A DNA stretch of 64,000 bases from Metopolophium dirhodum. Taxonomy: Eukaryota; Arthropoda; Insecta; Hemiptera; Aphididae. The position numbers and the translations under genes are program-made. The notes under the pieces were generated by a model. That model did no database searches. It was not told the origin of the DNA and was given only the letters and a program-made list of their open reading frames with translations. Positions 23,101 to 38,100 of the stretch are shown here, piece by piece (the stretch's first letter is position 1; every line of letters begins with the position of its first letter). The stretch covers positions 15,624,001-15,688,000 of the forward strand of contig NC_083566.1 in NCBI RefSeq assembly GCF_019925205.1. Direction: 5' to 3'.

Positions 23101-26100
23101 GTGCCACGAGCGTTTCGGATTATCGTATTAATTTTACAAACCGCGAGATATAGGTACACGGCTCGCGCGACTTTATTATAATATACCTATATAATATGGC
23201 CATGTGCGTCTGTGCATTTCACAAACACAAACAATATAATACGCAGTATCGTTCGTCTGGTTTGCTTTATCGATTGCCGTTGTACACTAATATACCACGA
23301 CGGTGTGCACTATATACTTTAGAGAGTACTATAGACGATATTATAATATTATGACATGCGGGGTTTCGTGTTAATAATGACCATCAATGATTTTTTCGTA
23401 AATCTGGCATCGTGACTACGTGAAGGTACTAACTACATAATAATACATAATATTATTATTAGTTATTATAACAGTAGGTAGGTATATTATTATTATTATT
23501 ATGCTGACGCAGTGACGCGCACGCCTAGAAATGAATATTTTATTATATTCTATGGTACTAATTAATATATTATAAGAAAATATTTAATTTATTTTACGTA
23601 CTGTTCTATTTTTTATTTTTATTTTATGATTATATTCTTTTACAATAACTGTATGGACTACGTTTAACGATAAACTGAAAAAATTAATTAACATAACGTA
23701 GGAAGGTACTTAGTTTATTATTACTTACAACAAAATGACTATTATTACCTTGTAAACGTTAAATCGGTCAGTGAGTGAATCGAAGCAGCTAAAAACGGTG
23801 TTCATACATTCAACGACATCCATTACTCCTTTTATTGTTGCTTGTGGTCTTAGCCCTTCGACTTCACAAAACATGACAGATATCAAATTAAAAGCCTACA
23901 TAAACAAAACACACATTTGACCGTTATGATATGAATGTTTACGAAAGATAATATTATACAGTAATAAATACATTAATCAAGGACGGCATGTGGGTGTCAC
24001 TTTGCTGTACAGTAGGTTACAAGTGGGTCACTGTAATGGATAGTGTTAAGTTTAAAAAAAAAAACGATTCTGACCGGAGACGGTCAGTCAGCCTATGATA
24101 TATTAGTAACTATATTTCATATATTATTGTGAATAAAGTAATTTATATAAAACCAATTTACGTGAAACCTTGTTTTAAATGTTCAACCCTTAGCTATAAA
24201 AGTTGAATATTTTATACATTTTTAACTACCAAATAATTATTAAATTTAAAATTTGATTAATGTTGTCGAAAATAAAATTATAAATGCTTATAAAAAAAAT
24301 TGTGTAGGTATATGTATTTTTAATATTTTAAAACGACTATTGTAACAATATATATCAGGAGTTTTGTATTAAATTTTCAAGCTTTTTTACCCAAAAAATA
24401 AAATTTAATTGATATTCATAGAAAAAAAAGGTGGGTAAGTGGATGTTACTCTGCTGTACAGTAGGTTACAAGTGAGTCACTGTAATTGATGGTGTTAAAT
24501 TTGAATTCAATGATATAATATCATTGTATAAGAAAAACGATTCTGAGCGAAAACGGTCAGTCAGCCTATGGTATTACTAATATATTTGATGATATTATTG
24601 TGAATAAAGTAATTTATATATAACTTATTTACATGGAACCTTGTTTTCAATTTTCAATCCTTAGCTATAAAAGTTGAACATTTTATACATTTTTAACTAC
24701 AAAATATATATTAAATTTGAAATTTGATAAATTTTGCCAAAATTTAAACTTTAAATGCTTATAAAAAAAATTGTGCCTATGTATTTTTAATATTTTTTAA
24801 CTGCTATTGTAAAAATATATCAGGAGCCTTATATTACATTTTCACGCTTTTTTACCCAACAAATAAAATTTTACTGATATTATAGAAAAAAAAATAAAAA
24901 AATTGAAAACTGACAATGTCCGTAAACAGCTCAAAAAGAGTCGAATTATTATCAAAATTTTATCGTTTATAGAAAATGCTAATATAAGCATTCAGTGAAA
25001 TTATCTACAGTCATACGCTTTTTAATTACAACAAAATAAGAAAATCGTTACACGAGAAATCGAGTGAATATCAAATGTTGTAAAAATATGAATTTCAAAC
25101 GATCATAAAAATTTAATTTGACTTTCTTGTAGACATTTTTTTTTTGAAAAAGGTAGACAAACTTATGAGGAATTTTGCATTACATTTTCAAATCTTAGAT
25201 TTAAAAAGAAAAATTTTTATGAATTCTCAACTCAAAATAATTTGCTAATTGTTGTGATTTTTCCGTATTTTGTCAAGATTTGAACTTTAAATGCTTATAA
25301 ATAAAAACTGTGACAAAGGATTTTTAATATTTTTCAAATATCATTGTAACAATATAGTAGGAGATTGGTATTAAATTTTCAAACTTTTTTACCCAACAAA
25401 TAAAGTTACATTAACATCCTTATAAAAAAAGACTAATAAAATTGGAAACTGAAAATGTTCCTAATTAGTTCAAAACAAATAACAAAATATTTTTAACATT
25501 TATATAGAAAATGCTAATATAAATGACCAGTGAAAATTTCATGTGTATATACGTTCATTTGTTTTAGAGTTACACCAAAAACCAAAATCGATTTTGTGGA
25601 AAACGGATTTTGCGTAAAAATTCCTGTTTTTCCCGGCGCTTTTGAAAACTATTGGAAATTTGAAATTTTGACCTCCCCAAAGCACCAACGATATTCACTT
25701 TGCCATCAAACAAAATACTATTAAAGAAGAGCGATGTAGTGTCACTCCCCCAAACAGAGATGTCAGATACAACAATTTTTTAAAATTTTAAAAAAAAGCA
25801 CACATCATTGTAAAATCAATACATTCATTGCTCTACTTAGAATGTAAATAATGTGTGTTGTTAATTTGTTTATTATGTAGATAAAAATAATAAAAACATA
25901 ATTTGGAAGTTTAATTCCCACAAAGTGAGTACGATGTATCTACCTACTAATAAAGCAATAATTAAGAAAACATTATATAGACAAGATTGTATGCCATATG
26001 GGCAGTGTTGGTACTTTTATTATAATTATTTGGTAATTTCATACAATCGTTATAAACCTAAAAGTAATAATTATACAAATTTCAATATATTCGTCCATGT

Positions 26101-29100
26101 TGTTTAGATTTAATTTTCGTATCTAATCGATACATCAAAAAGCTTTTATAAAATCCGAGTATTTATCGCAATGATGACTTTTCGATGTAAAAGTTCGATG
26201 GTTTGATTTGTTTAATTTTTGCTCTATGTGTAGCCGTTACGAATCTAATTTTTTTTTAAGTACAGTGTATGCCAAAAAAAAAAACAAAAATAATATTTAT
26301 TGGTTTGTAATTTACGGGCGTGTTAGTCCCAAATAATATTATTATATTTCGTCACCCCGAGCACCCCCAGTTTCGTCAACTATATAATATAATGTCGGTC
26401 TCGCAATAACGTCAAATCATAAAATAAATACGTTCGTGTTGTTTTAGTATAACTGCGAGTTGCGATAATCCTGAATAGTGCTAAAACGGTCACGGTGCTG
26501 ATTTTAAAACGACGCGTATATCTAAACAATATATAATATGGCACAACGTAATACATTATGTAAATAATAATGTGTTTATGGTCGGTATAATCTTCTCGCA
26601 AAAATAAATGATAAATATATAAATTAATGTAGATTGATCCTGAAGGACTATTGCATTTTTTATGAAAATACACCGGAACTCATCGACGAAATGAGATGAT
26701 GTAAAATATTATAATTTATACTTTTAAAAATATAAAGTTAGACTTTTGGTTGTATTTTAATGAACTTACTTGTTTATTTTTTCAATTTTTATTTTTTGTT
26801 TATTTTATTTTTACTAATTACTTTTGCCTAATTGTATTCTGAAAAAATAAGTAGTGAGTTTATAATATATATTGTTAAATAAACAAACAAAAGTTTAATT
26901 AAAAAGAAAAAAAAATAGGAACATTGTGTTGTAATTTATAACAATTTACGTCCTGTTGTTGTGAATTATTAATACCAGACATTATGTTTGTCTAGGTTGT
27001 ACAGTACGTCATATTCTCAAAAGTAAAATGTTCGCGCCCCCTCCATCGATCAAGGCACAGTGACGTCTAATAGATAGGTTAGTAGGTCGTCGGTATTAGT
27101 AAGGTGCCTGTTAGCAGTATACTACAACATTGGTGTATTATAATTAGTATAATAAAATCTGGGGATATAATATGCAAAAACATGATGTATAATAATTGTT
27201 ATATTAAAATCTTGGGGTATAATACGTAAATATGATATTTGCCTTGCACGTATTCATCGTGCTCTGTTCGTTTTGTAGCTGATCGGCGACGCTCCTAGGT
27301 AACATCGAATACAACAGTGAATCACCCTTGCGTTTCCATTTATCCAACTGTTCGTAGTTGTCTTCGAGATCTTGCGACCATTGCTCCGCCCTTTCGAACA
27401 TCAGCTCCAATCTATAAAAATCGACAAATTTCACGCGATTTTTACCACATAATAAAGGTGGACATAATTTCCCGATTTTGAACTTGCGTGCTTATAATAT
27501 CAATATGCATACGAGATAATAAAATTATAATATTTATTATTATTAAATATTTTACCTATGACCAAACGATGATAACAAAAATCACGATTTCTGCATACGA
27601 ACAAAATTCGACACGCGTACAATAATTGTTACGGGAAACAAAAACGTGGACAAATCACACGTTTACAATCATAATATTTTGATGGACCTCGAAATATCTT
27701 ATAATAGAGTAATAAAAATTATAACTATTACAACTTATAAGTATGTGAACAGCTAGTTTGTTTTTCGGATTAACGAGATATATATTTCTATGGTTGGGCA
27801 AGTTAATTAATTTTTATAACTCATGAAGTTAATATAGAAAGATGTAACTTAAATTTAAATTCAAAAAATAACTTTTCTATTTTTGGATTCTGAAATAAAT
27901 GTAATGATTTTACAATGATGTACCTATTTTTTATATATATTTTTCCTAGCTTATAATTTTAATTAAAATATATTTTCCAGTGAAAAAATTAATTTGGTTT
28001 GTATTTTCGAAAGTTCAAAATGGAAAACTCCCAATAGTTTTTAAAAACGTCGGGATAAACCAAAAAAAACAAATCAAGAAAAAACTGGAATATTTGTACG
28101 AAACCAGTTATTGACAAAATCTATTTTGTTTATTTTTGTGTGAAACTCATCAGATACATGGACTTTTCTACCTTGAATATTTCACAGTAAAATGTTTGAT
28201 ATTTTAACGTCTGAGAAGTTATCATTACCCACGATGTGAGTTTCACACGAATCAATGAATTGTCAGTTCTGGACTGACCGAATATGATCCTTACAAAAAT
28301 GATGGATTATTAGAATACCTACCCACATAATAACATAGTATTATGAGTTGTCATGAATGATCACATTTGCACATGCATAAAATAATAATAATGTACTTCT
28401 AAGCATAATCGCGTAGGGAACACAGTATACAATATGGAATCGGACATCCGTGATTGTACCTCAGGGAGTATATACATAAAATATATTTAAATGCAAAAAA
28501 AAAAACCATCTGCAGTGAACTTGCCGAAAGGGGCAATGCAAATTTACAATATATGAGGTCACTTATTATTATTAAAAAATGTACGAGACGATTCATCATC
28601 GATTTTGAATTTAAAAACGACAGCGCCCACCTAATACAATATATAATACATATAGTAATACAGACACCTGAAATCGTATTTACCCCCAAGTCCTCGCAGC
28701 GATACGCAACGCACGTTTGACAATATATTTAAATAATATGTTTGTACTTCACGAAAATCCATCATAATAATCGAACGTCTCCTTATACGACTTTTCAATC
28801 TGAACACGTTTCGTGTAACTCGTGTATACACAGGACACTGCGACGTCGGTATTATATTCTATATGTATATTATGATTGAAAAAGATTTTCGATTTATCTT
28901 TGGGCACATCGTAATAGGTATATTTCGTATACGTACAACAAGTAAGGCCGCAACACGAACGAGCTTTGGACTTTCAAAACCACGAATCCATAAATTGAAA
29001 ATTCGGGTGAATATTCCGTGGTAGGTACTGTGTAAATATTAAAAAATAAATATTCGGGATATTCCATTAAGTATCACGGTGATCATCGTTCATAGACTTT

Positions 29101-32100
29101 TCTGGTAATGGAACGATGGAATTTCACGAGCCCTCGGCAAAATTCTGAATATTGCAAGACGAATATTGTGTATGAATGTATTATAAAAATTTAAAGGATC
29201 TATGGTTATTCATTTTTGAGTTACACCAAAAAAATAAAATCGATTTTTTCAAAAATTTGTTTTGCGTAAAAATTACCACTTTTTTTACTTTTTTTTGTTG
29301 TTCTTGACGCTTTCTAAAATTACTTGGAATTTTCAATTTTGACTTACCAAAAACAGCGACTACATTCACTTCTCTATCAGAAAAGACACTGATCCCTAAA
29401 CTTGGAACAATTTTAGTACCCAATGTTGATGACAGGTAAAAAAAAAATACATATCATTGTAAAATCAATACATTTGCTCCGCTCAGAACCTAAAAATTTT
29501 AAAATGTCAAATTTCTTAACAGTACAAAGAGAGACAAAATATTTTAATAATTACATCATATCTAGTTTAACGCTTATATGAATATTTAGTAAAAATTTCA
29601 AGCCTCGTCTACAGTTGTTCAATTTTGGAACAAAAAAATGAAAATGATTTCAAAAACAAAAACTGGTAGGTGAAAATTTCTTTTTTTCCATAATTGTAGG
29701 TACTGAGAATTGTTTAACTTTCGATCTACGTAAGTACCAACAAGATCTAATTTAATACTAGACACCGCATTCAAAGTTTAATATTAAAGTATTTTTACTG
29801 ATCTATAGGATGTTGTCAGACACAAATAAACAAATCATTGTAAAACCAATAAATTCATCGCTCCACTTAGAATCGAAAAGAGACTACCACCCCACAGGAT
29901 ATACCTTCAATGGTACAAAAAAATCTTAGTTATTGAAATTATTGAAAGTAATAAAATATTGTTCTTAAGTACACTTAAAAATTCTATAAATATGAATTTG
30001 AATTAATAATTTATAATTGAAGAAAAAATGTGTTCATACTTGTTGAATCGTTCTGTATAATATGCTTGTGAAGTATTATTTTACCTGGAACAGTGTTGCC
30101 AGCCAGCCAGTACTAGCTCTCTGCTCAATCCATGCAAGTTCAGGTCGTTCATGAACAGACTCATGGCCTGTAGTTCATCCAAGTTGTTCACTCTGCAATT
30201 GATAATTAGTTTATAGACGCGTCGGTTTTGGTTAAGTAGAAAATGTATTATTAATACTTAATATACAGATTGATTATCCAAACATACTCAACCCTTTAAT
30301 TTCTTCAATAATAAAATTTTTAAATTCTGATTTTTGGGGTTTTTAAATTTTCTTAAGAGGACGTAATACCCGTATGTGTTGTCTCCGTCTTACAAGTGCT
30401 TAACATAGCAAATTTTACGCAAAGCAGAACACATGTAGCTCCGTTAGTTTAAAAATTAGAGTGAATTGACCTCTTATAAAATCTTAAGGTAAGATTATTA
30501 TCTAGACAACCTCATGAGCTTTTCATTATGTTTTAATTTTGAAGCAAGTTATGAGTACTTTAAAATATACAAACAATTTACAATTTTAAAATACTCATAG
30601 TTTACTTTAAAATTAAGATATAATAAAAAGCCCATGAGGTTGTCTAGATAATATTCTTACCTTTAGATTTTATAAGAGGTCTAATTTTTAAACGAATGGA
30701 GCTACACGTGTTCTGTTTTGCGTAAAATTTGCCATGTTACGCACTTGTAAGACGGAGACAACACATGCGGGTATCACGTCCTCTTAAAGACCATATATTT
30801 TTAAAATTCTCAAGATTTTTGTAGTACTTAAGGAGTGTTCTGTGACGATACAAACTTATGTTTTTAAAATAATAACCGTTTTTTTGCTGTAAATTGTTTT
30901 TGAGTTATCTAAGTTTGTGCAACAAAGATAATAGGTACATGATAATGGGTTTAGAAGATACGGAAGCTATAGCGATTTGAAAATTTTAATAATTAATATT
31001 AATCTACCAACATTTTTATTTTGTAAAAAAAAGTCTATATATAATAAATACTAAAGATAATAGACAAATAATACTATTTTTATTTATTTTATATTTAAGT
31101 GGATGTCACTCTGCTGTACAGTAGGTTACAAGTGGGTCACTGTAATGGATGGTTTTACATTTGAATTTAATGATATAATATCATTGTATAAGAAAAACGA
31201 TTCTGAGCGAAAACGGTCAGTCAGCCTATGATATTAACAAGTATATTTGATGATATTATTGTGAATAAAGTAATTTATATATAACTTATTTACATGGAGC
31301 TTTGTTTCAAATTTTTAATCCTTAGCTATAAAAGTTGAACATTTTATACATTTTTAACTACAAAATAATTATTAAATTTGAAATTTGATAAATTTTGTCA
31401 AAATTGAAACTTTAAATGCTTATAAAAAAAAATTGTGCCTATGTATTTTTAATATTTTCAACTGCTATTGTAACATATCATTGTAATATATCAGGAGCCT
31501 TGCATTAGATTTTCAAGCTTTTTAAACCAACAAATAAAATTTTATTGATATTTAAAGAAAAAAGAACTAAAAAAATTGAAAACTGATAATGTCCGTAAAC
31601 AGCTCAAAAAGGGTCAAATTATAGTAAAATTATAGTTAAATTATAAACTATTTTATCGTGTATAGAAAATACTAATATTAACATTCAGTGAAATTTTCAA
31701 TTATCTACAGTCATACGTTTTTTTAATTACAACAAAATAAGAAAATCGTTACATGAGAAATCGAGTGAATATCAAATGTTGTAAAAATATGAATTTCAAA
31801 CGCTCATAAAAATTAAATTTGACTTTCTTGTATGCATTTTTTTTTGATAAAGGTAGATAAACTTATGGATAATCTTGTATTACATTTTCAAATCTTAGAT
31901 TTAAATAGAAAAATTTTTATGAATTCTCAACTCAAAATGGTTTGCTCATTTTCGTAATTTTTCCGTATTTTGTCAAGATTTGAACTTTAAATGCTTATAA
32001 ATAAAACTGTGACTAAGGATTTTTAATATTTTTCAAATACCATTGTAACAATATAGTAGGAGCCTCGTATTAATTTTTCAAGCTTTTTTAACTAACAAAT

Positions 32101-35100
32101 AAAGTTTTATTGACACCCATAGAAAAAAATACTAATAAAATTGGAAACTGAAAATATTCCTAAACAGTTCAAAACAAATCAAAATATTTTTAAAATTGTA
32201 TCGAAAATGCAAATATAAACAACTAGTGAAAATTTCATGTACATACGTTCATTTGTTTTAGAGTTACACCAAAAACCAAAATTGTTTTTCTCAAAAACAC
32301 ATTTTGCGTAAAAATTTCCGTTTCTCCTTAATTTTTTTTTGTTTTTCACGGCGCTTTTGAAAACCACTGGGAAATGTTTACTTTCGACCCCCTTAAGTAC
32401 TAACTAGATTCACTTTCCTTTTTGATTTCTCAAAATGATATAATAAACATTAAGGTTATAGTCTCTAGAATATTTTTTTCCAATAATATAATAATATAAA
32501 TTGAATTACACAATTACAACAATCATAATACAAAATCATTATCTAATTATAAATTGAAAATTGTTTAGGTATTGACATTTTCTGCACTCAAACGATTGTG
32601 TTTTTATATTTTTTGACAAACAACAAACAACAATATGCAATTATTTTTTATTAATGTGTATTTTTTTAAAAGGGTTTCTGGAAAGTTAAAAGGAACCAAA
32701 AACTGAAATTTGTTTGTAAAATAAATATTTTTATTTACTCACACGGGACTGCATAAGAACACGACCACGTCAATCTCCTTGAAGTGCCTCATCTGTCCTT
32801 TCAGAAGTATACTCCGTGATCCATAACTACCCCTTCTATCCAAAGTAGCCGGCAGCTGACTTAATGATTTCTTTTCTCCTTTTGTTGGGTTGAGTTTTTT
32901 TTCGGGCATCGTAGCATGTGTTCCACGTAGCACTTCAAGTTCAAAGGTCACCGATGCCAAATACATCAACTAAAACATATTTCACAAATTAACACGTGTT
33001 GAAACGCATTTCATAATATTTTATTTAATTGCTAAAGAGAAATATTCTACAGCCCGCTCGATCTCTGTTTTTCAATATTTCATTCTCAAACTTTATAATA
33101 TGTCTAAAAAAATACAAGATAAAAAGCATTTTTTTTACACATTTTTTAATACAATTATTTGAAATAAAATACAAAATCAGAGATTGGTGTGGGTTGTAGG
33201 AAGTCTTCTTCTTTCAGATAAAAAAAAAGTCATCAGAATCCGACAATTCTACAAAGCTTGATCGTTATTCCCGTAAAGTCGTTTTTTTTTTTATATAATA
33301 CACCCTATCAACCCCCCCCCCCCCCCTAAATAGGTATCAGGTAGTAGATTAGTGTAAAAGTCTTATAATTAAAGTGGCAACTAAAATATAAAATTTAATT
33401 TTCAAATTTTATAGAATTGTGAAAAATTTGAAAAACTGGTAACGTGACCCTAAAGACGAACAGCTAATCACTTTCAACAAAAAAATATTTTTTTTGTAAC
33501 TATATTTTTGTGTTTATCTTATAAAAATTTAAATGCATATTTTTGCATATTTTGGTAAATAAAATGCATATTTTACCGTTTTTTATTGCATACAAATCCT
33601 AGCCCTGCTAATAAGTAACTGAGTTATAATATGACGTACCCTTTTTTTGTACACACGGTATATTATATAAGCTGCGTTGTTAGTTGTTTCGGATAACATT
33701 TTCTTCGAACTAAAAGCTTTTAGATCGTTCCGTTTACTTTATGAAATACTCCGACAGACGAACCATTTGGCTTATAATTTACTGTTCAAACAAAGCTCAC
33801 CGCTAGTATTTGATTACTTTGATGAACTTCTATGTAGTTGCTTATACAAGTGCCTATTATTTCACCCACTTCGTTTGAACTTTAAGTCTTATAGTATTTA
33901 CGTCTTATTACCCATTAACTGTCAATATCTCCAAGCACAAACAAAACTTACGCACACAAAGTTGCATCGTTTTTTTCGTGCATATTAATATATTATTTAT
34001 TATCAACTGTGTAAACTCAAAATGCTATATTATGGAATTCCAGAAATTATATTTACATCAATAATAGTTTATAATATTTTGTATTATACAATTATTTATC
34101 AGTTCTTGTGTGCAGACCGCAATTATATAGAAATATACATTTTGTCATTTTCTAAAAATGTAAATACGTATTCTGCAGAGATTGACATTCTTTACTATAC
34201 TACTTCATAAAATAATAAATCTAAATAGCTATTTTTGATTTTTTAACAAAAATCAATTCATCATAATATGATAATATTATATTTACAAATCACAGTACCG
34301 TAGTATAAAACAAGGAATTTGGAATACACATATATATATACACAATAACCTACTTTAACTCTGGGACTGTTTGTTCCTGTTCAATTCCGTCTATAATCTA
34401 AATAATAGATAAATATGAACATAATATAATGCACTAATTGAGCGGGTCACCCTATTTCGTATTAAAAAATGTAATTTTTAAAATGTATTGAAAAAATATG
34501 CCCAAGGCCACATATTGTCTTCTTAGTTGTACCTAAATGGAGGGGCTCTTTTTTATTTAGCCGTTCATTCAAGCAATGTGTGTCCAGGCCGCCACTGTGA
34601 ACTATTTTTTAATAGGTAGGTACTTAAATTGTTTTAAAGTTTAATAATTCAAAAACTACTCCTCAAAATTTTAATTTTGTTACTTAAAAATATTCAGAAA
34701 AATTATCCGCTAAATAATGTGCATTAGGTCGAATCAATCGAGGTTTTCATTTGAAAAACAAAAATTTGTATCTCTACAAGACACTCCAAAATAGCACAAA
34801 AAAAATCTTAATAACTTGAAAATATCGTCTTTTAGTAGTTTAGGTATTTAATAAATCCCAAAATTACAATTTCAATTATTTTGGAAAAGGGGAGAGTGAG
34901 CACGCTTATCGTGTGAGTCACTCTGTATAATATGTATAACACGCACCGCGACAAAGGTACACCTACCATTATAATATATTGTTTCGGGACGAACGGACAT
35001 GTCGTCGTAAATGGAAGATGATTTCTCACGAAAACGCTGTGTGGTCGTCGTAGGACGTTGATGGAACATCAGCTGCAGTGTTATATATTATAGACTCGGA

Positions 35101-38100
35101 CGCCGACCGAACCCAAATACTGAATTATGTCCCTAAGATCGCGCGTAATAATTGCTCCGAATATCGTTGGGTTAATCGTCCACAAAACGACAACATTAAT
35201 GCATTATTATAGCTGTGTACGATATTGCACCGCTGCACTGGAGCGTAGTAGTTATATTATACACAGCAGCGTCATCGATATATTCAAAAGTATTATACCG
35301 AACACCATTCTGGATATTTCGGTCATTTCATATAATCGCAGACCATCCGGAAAACAATTTGGAGCTTCGAGGTATACTGAAATGAATGTACTGCAGTTGT
35401 GGTCGTCAATATTATATAATATTGCTTGACGAAGAGGAAAATAATTATTGTAATCGACTCGAACGACAGAAATTCCAGAAACGGAATTCCAGGCACCTGT
35501 AGGTAATATAATATATTATGTATATAGGTGAATACGTATATTATAATATTATTATTGTGCGTTAATGGAAATTACGCCGAAGTACTATTACCCTCCTCCT
35601 CCCCCCAAATAAAATAGATCGATACGATAAGTAATTACTAATTAGTATTTGCAGTGTGACCGCGATAAATTATTGATAAGCATTGCCACGACACATCAAT
35701 ACGTTTTCGAGCTTCGTTGATTAGACGAGCTTGTGGATGTTGCGGAAAAATTTTTACGTAGGTAAATTTTTTTTAATGGGCTGTAGGATACAAGATTTTT
35801 GTTTCTGACAGATTTCTTGAAAGATTTCCGTTATCATGGTTACTTATTAACAAAACTTATTATCCACATTTGTACCAAGTTTAAACAATTTAATTATACA
35901 AATAAAATAATGTATAATTTTATATACCTAGCTCGTTTTAGAATTATTTTCTTGACGCCCGGTGCCATTGTAATTGTGTTCATAAAAATACGCTCTACGG
36001 GAATAATGCTCATGTTCTGTAAAGTCAACCAAACTTGATAATTTTTTTTTAACTACAAAAGGGTAATATTCAACAGGCCGCATCGAATTGTGGTTTTCAA
36101 TATTTTAATCTCAAACTTTTAAAATATGTCTTCAAAAATAATACAATTTTAAGAGTTTTTTTTTTCATAAATTAAATTATACCATTATTTCAAATAAAAT
36201 AAATATCGGAGTTTGTTGCGGCCTGTATGAAGTCTTTTTCTCTCAGATAAAAAAATAGTTATCACAATTCTACAAGGCCTGAGAATTATTCCCATAAAGT
36301 AAGTTTTTCTCGATATAATACATCCTATTAACTCCCCCCCCCCCCCCCCAAATAGGTACCGGGCAGTAGATTAGTGAAAAAGTATTATAATTAAGATGGC
36401 AACTAAAATAAATAATTTATTTTTCAAATTTTATAGAATTGCGGAAAATTTGGCACCGGGAGAGCCTTAAAAGTAAATATATTTAAGAAATTATGAATTA
36501 TATGAATTATTATGCTAGATACCAGAAAGCGTTCAGTGGACGGAAACGTAATAAGTTAGAACAAAGAGATTTTATCAATAAATTTATAGTTGTAGTAATT
36601 CCGTTAGTTAAAATTATGTTTTATTTGACTTTATTTTTTGATTATTTGTAATTTAGTAAAAAATTAACTTAAAACGTACTACTTGATATTTTTCAAATTA
36701 CATTAAAAACAAAAAAATATATTTATGATTTATAAATTTTCCCTAAAATGGAAATTATCGTGTAGCTCGACAAAATATACAGAGATAGATTCCGTTTATT
36801 ATTAGTTATGAGTTTATGACATTCAATAAGGGACTAGTCAAAATTAGTCATAATAACGATATAATATATAATATATATTTATTATATAATAAAATATAAT
36901 TTAAAAACTTGATTTTATGTTTATAATTTATATATTGTACAAACTATTGTACTACAATCAATCTGTCATATAATAGTATTAACTATACTCATATTTGTAT
37001 CACTAATTTGGGACTTCACTACACAAAAGAAAATATAAAATAAAAAAAAGTTTACATCGTGTTAAAAAAATCTGTTATCTTAGTTTGTACTTTGTTTAAA
37101 AATCATGCTGTATTTTTTTTCAATTTCTTTAAAATTTTTGTTAATTACCTATTATCGGTTGTTACATTATAACCTTCAATAAAAGTTTAATACAGTTATT
37201 ATAGATGAAGATTTTTCAAATATAACCAAATATAACCTTAATAATATCCATATAGTCATTATACAGATGTCATAATAATTATCGATTTTGCCGGAGCCTT
37301 TAATCTTAAGACCTAAGGTCATTGCACCCGATATGTCACTACCGCCAGTTGTCGTTTGCGCATCACTTTTGTTGATTTTACCTTTTTTGTAAGACAGTTG
37401 CGCATCGTTCGATTTTTGGGTTATATGTACATCATTTGCGCATCAATATTATTTTTCAATAGAACTAAAAAAAAGGTGTATACCAAAAGTCAGAATTTGT
37501 TTTCTAAATTTCTACTGATATCTATTATTTACAACGGGCTCCTGAGGTCAAAAACTAGACTATAAATTAAATATAAAAAAGTGGATGTCGCTTTGCTGTA
37601 CAGTAAGATACTATTTTTTACTCAACAAATAAAGTTTAATGTCATTCATAGAAAAAAACACTAATAAAATCGGAAACAGAAAATTCCTAAACAGTTCAAA
37701 ATAAATGAAAATATTTTGAAAATTTTATCGTGTATAGAAAATGCAAATATATATGACCAGTGAAAATGTCATGCATATACGTTCATTTGTTTTAAAGTTA
37801 CACCAAAAACCAAAATCGATTTTGTGGAAAGCCAATTTTACATAAAAATTCCCGTTTTTCCTTAATTTTTATGTTGTTTCCTCGGAGCTTTTGAAAACTA
37901 ATGGGAATTTTAAATTTTGACTTCCCGAATGCACCAACTAGATTCACTTTCCCATCGAACAAGATACTGAAGTTTAAAATCGAAGCATTATTTCGACTAC
38001 TTATCGTGTACATAGAAAAAAAAAAAACACACATCATTGTAAAATCAATACATTCATCGTTCCACTCAGAATCTAAAAATAAGAATAAAAAAGAGTTCGC

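Larger units (their letters stand above)
23896..27242 (-). other. Intron 6, GC-AG type
   Basis: Begins GCAAAT on the minus strand at 27242 and ends ATGTAG at 23896. It holds a partial and a full copy of the dispersed repeat. Splice type is inferred from reading frame and homology. Confidence 0.85.

Noticed and set aside
27249..27251. GT donor AC|GTGCAA for exon 6
   Set aside because: Gives the wrong phase and a stop within exon 7; the GC donor fits.
28137..28245. Short inverted pair GTGTGAAACTCA / TGAGTTTCACAC
   Set aside because: Only about 12-14 bp each, with no terminal or target-site features.
33677..33988. A 103-residue plus-strand frame in intron 3
   Set aside because: Low-complexity, AT-driven, no domain or splice support.
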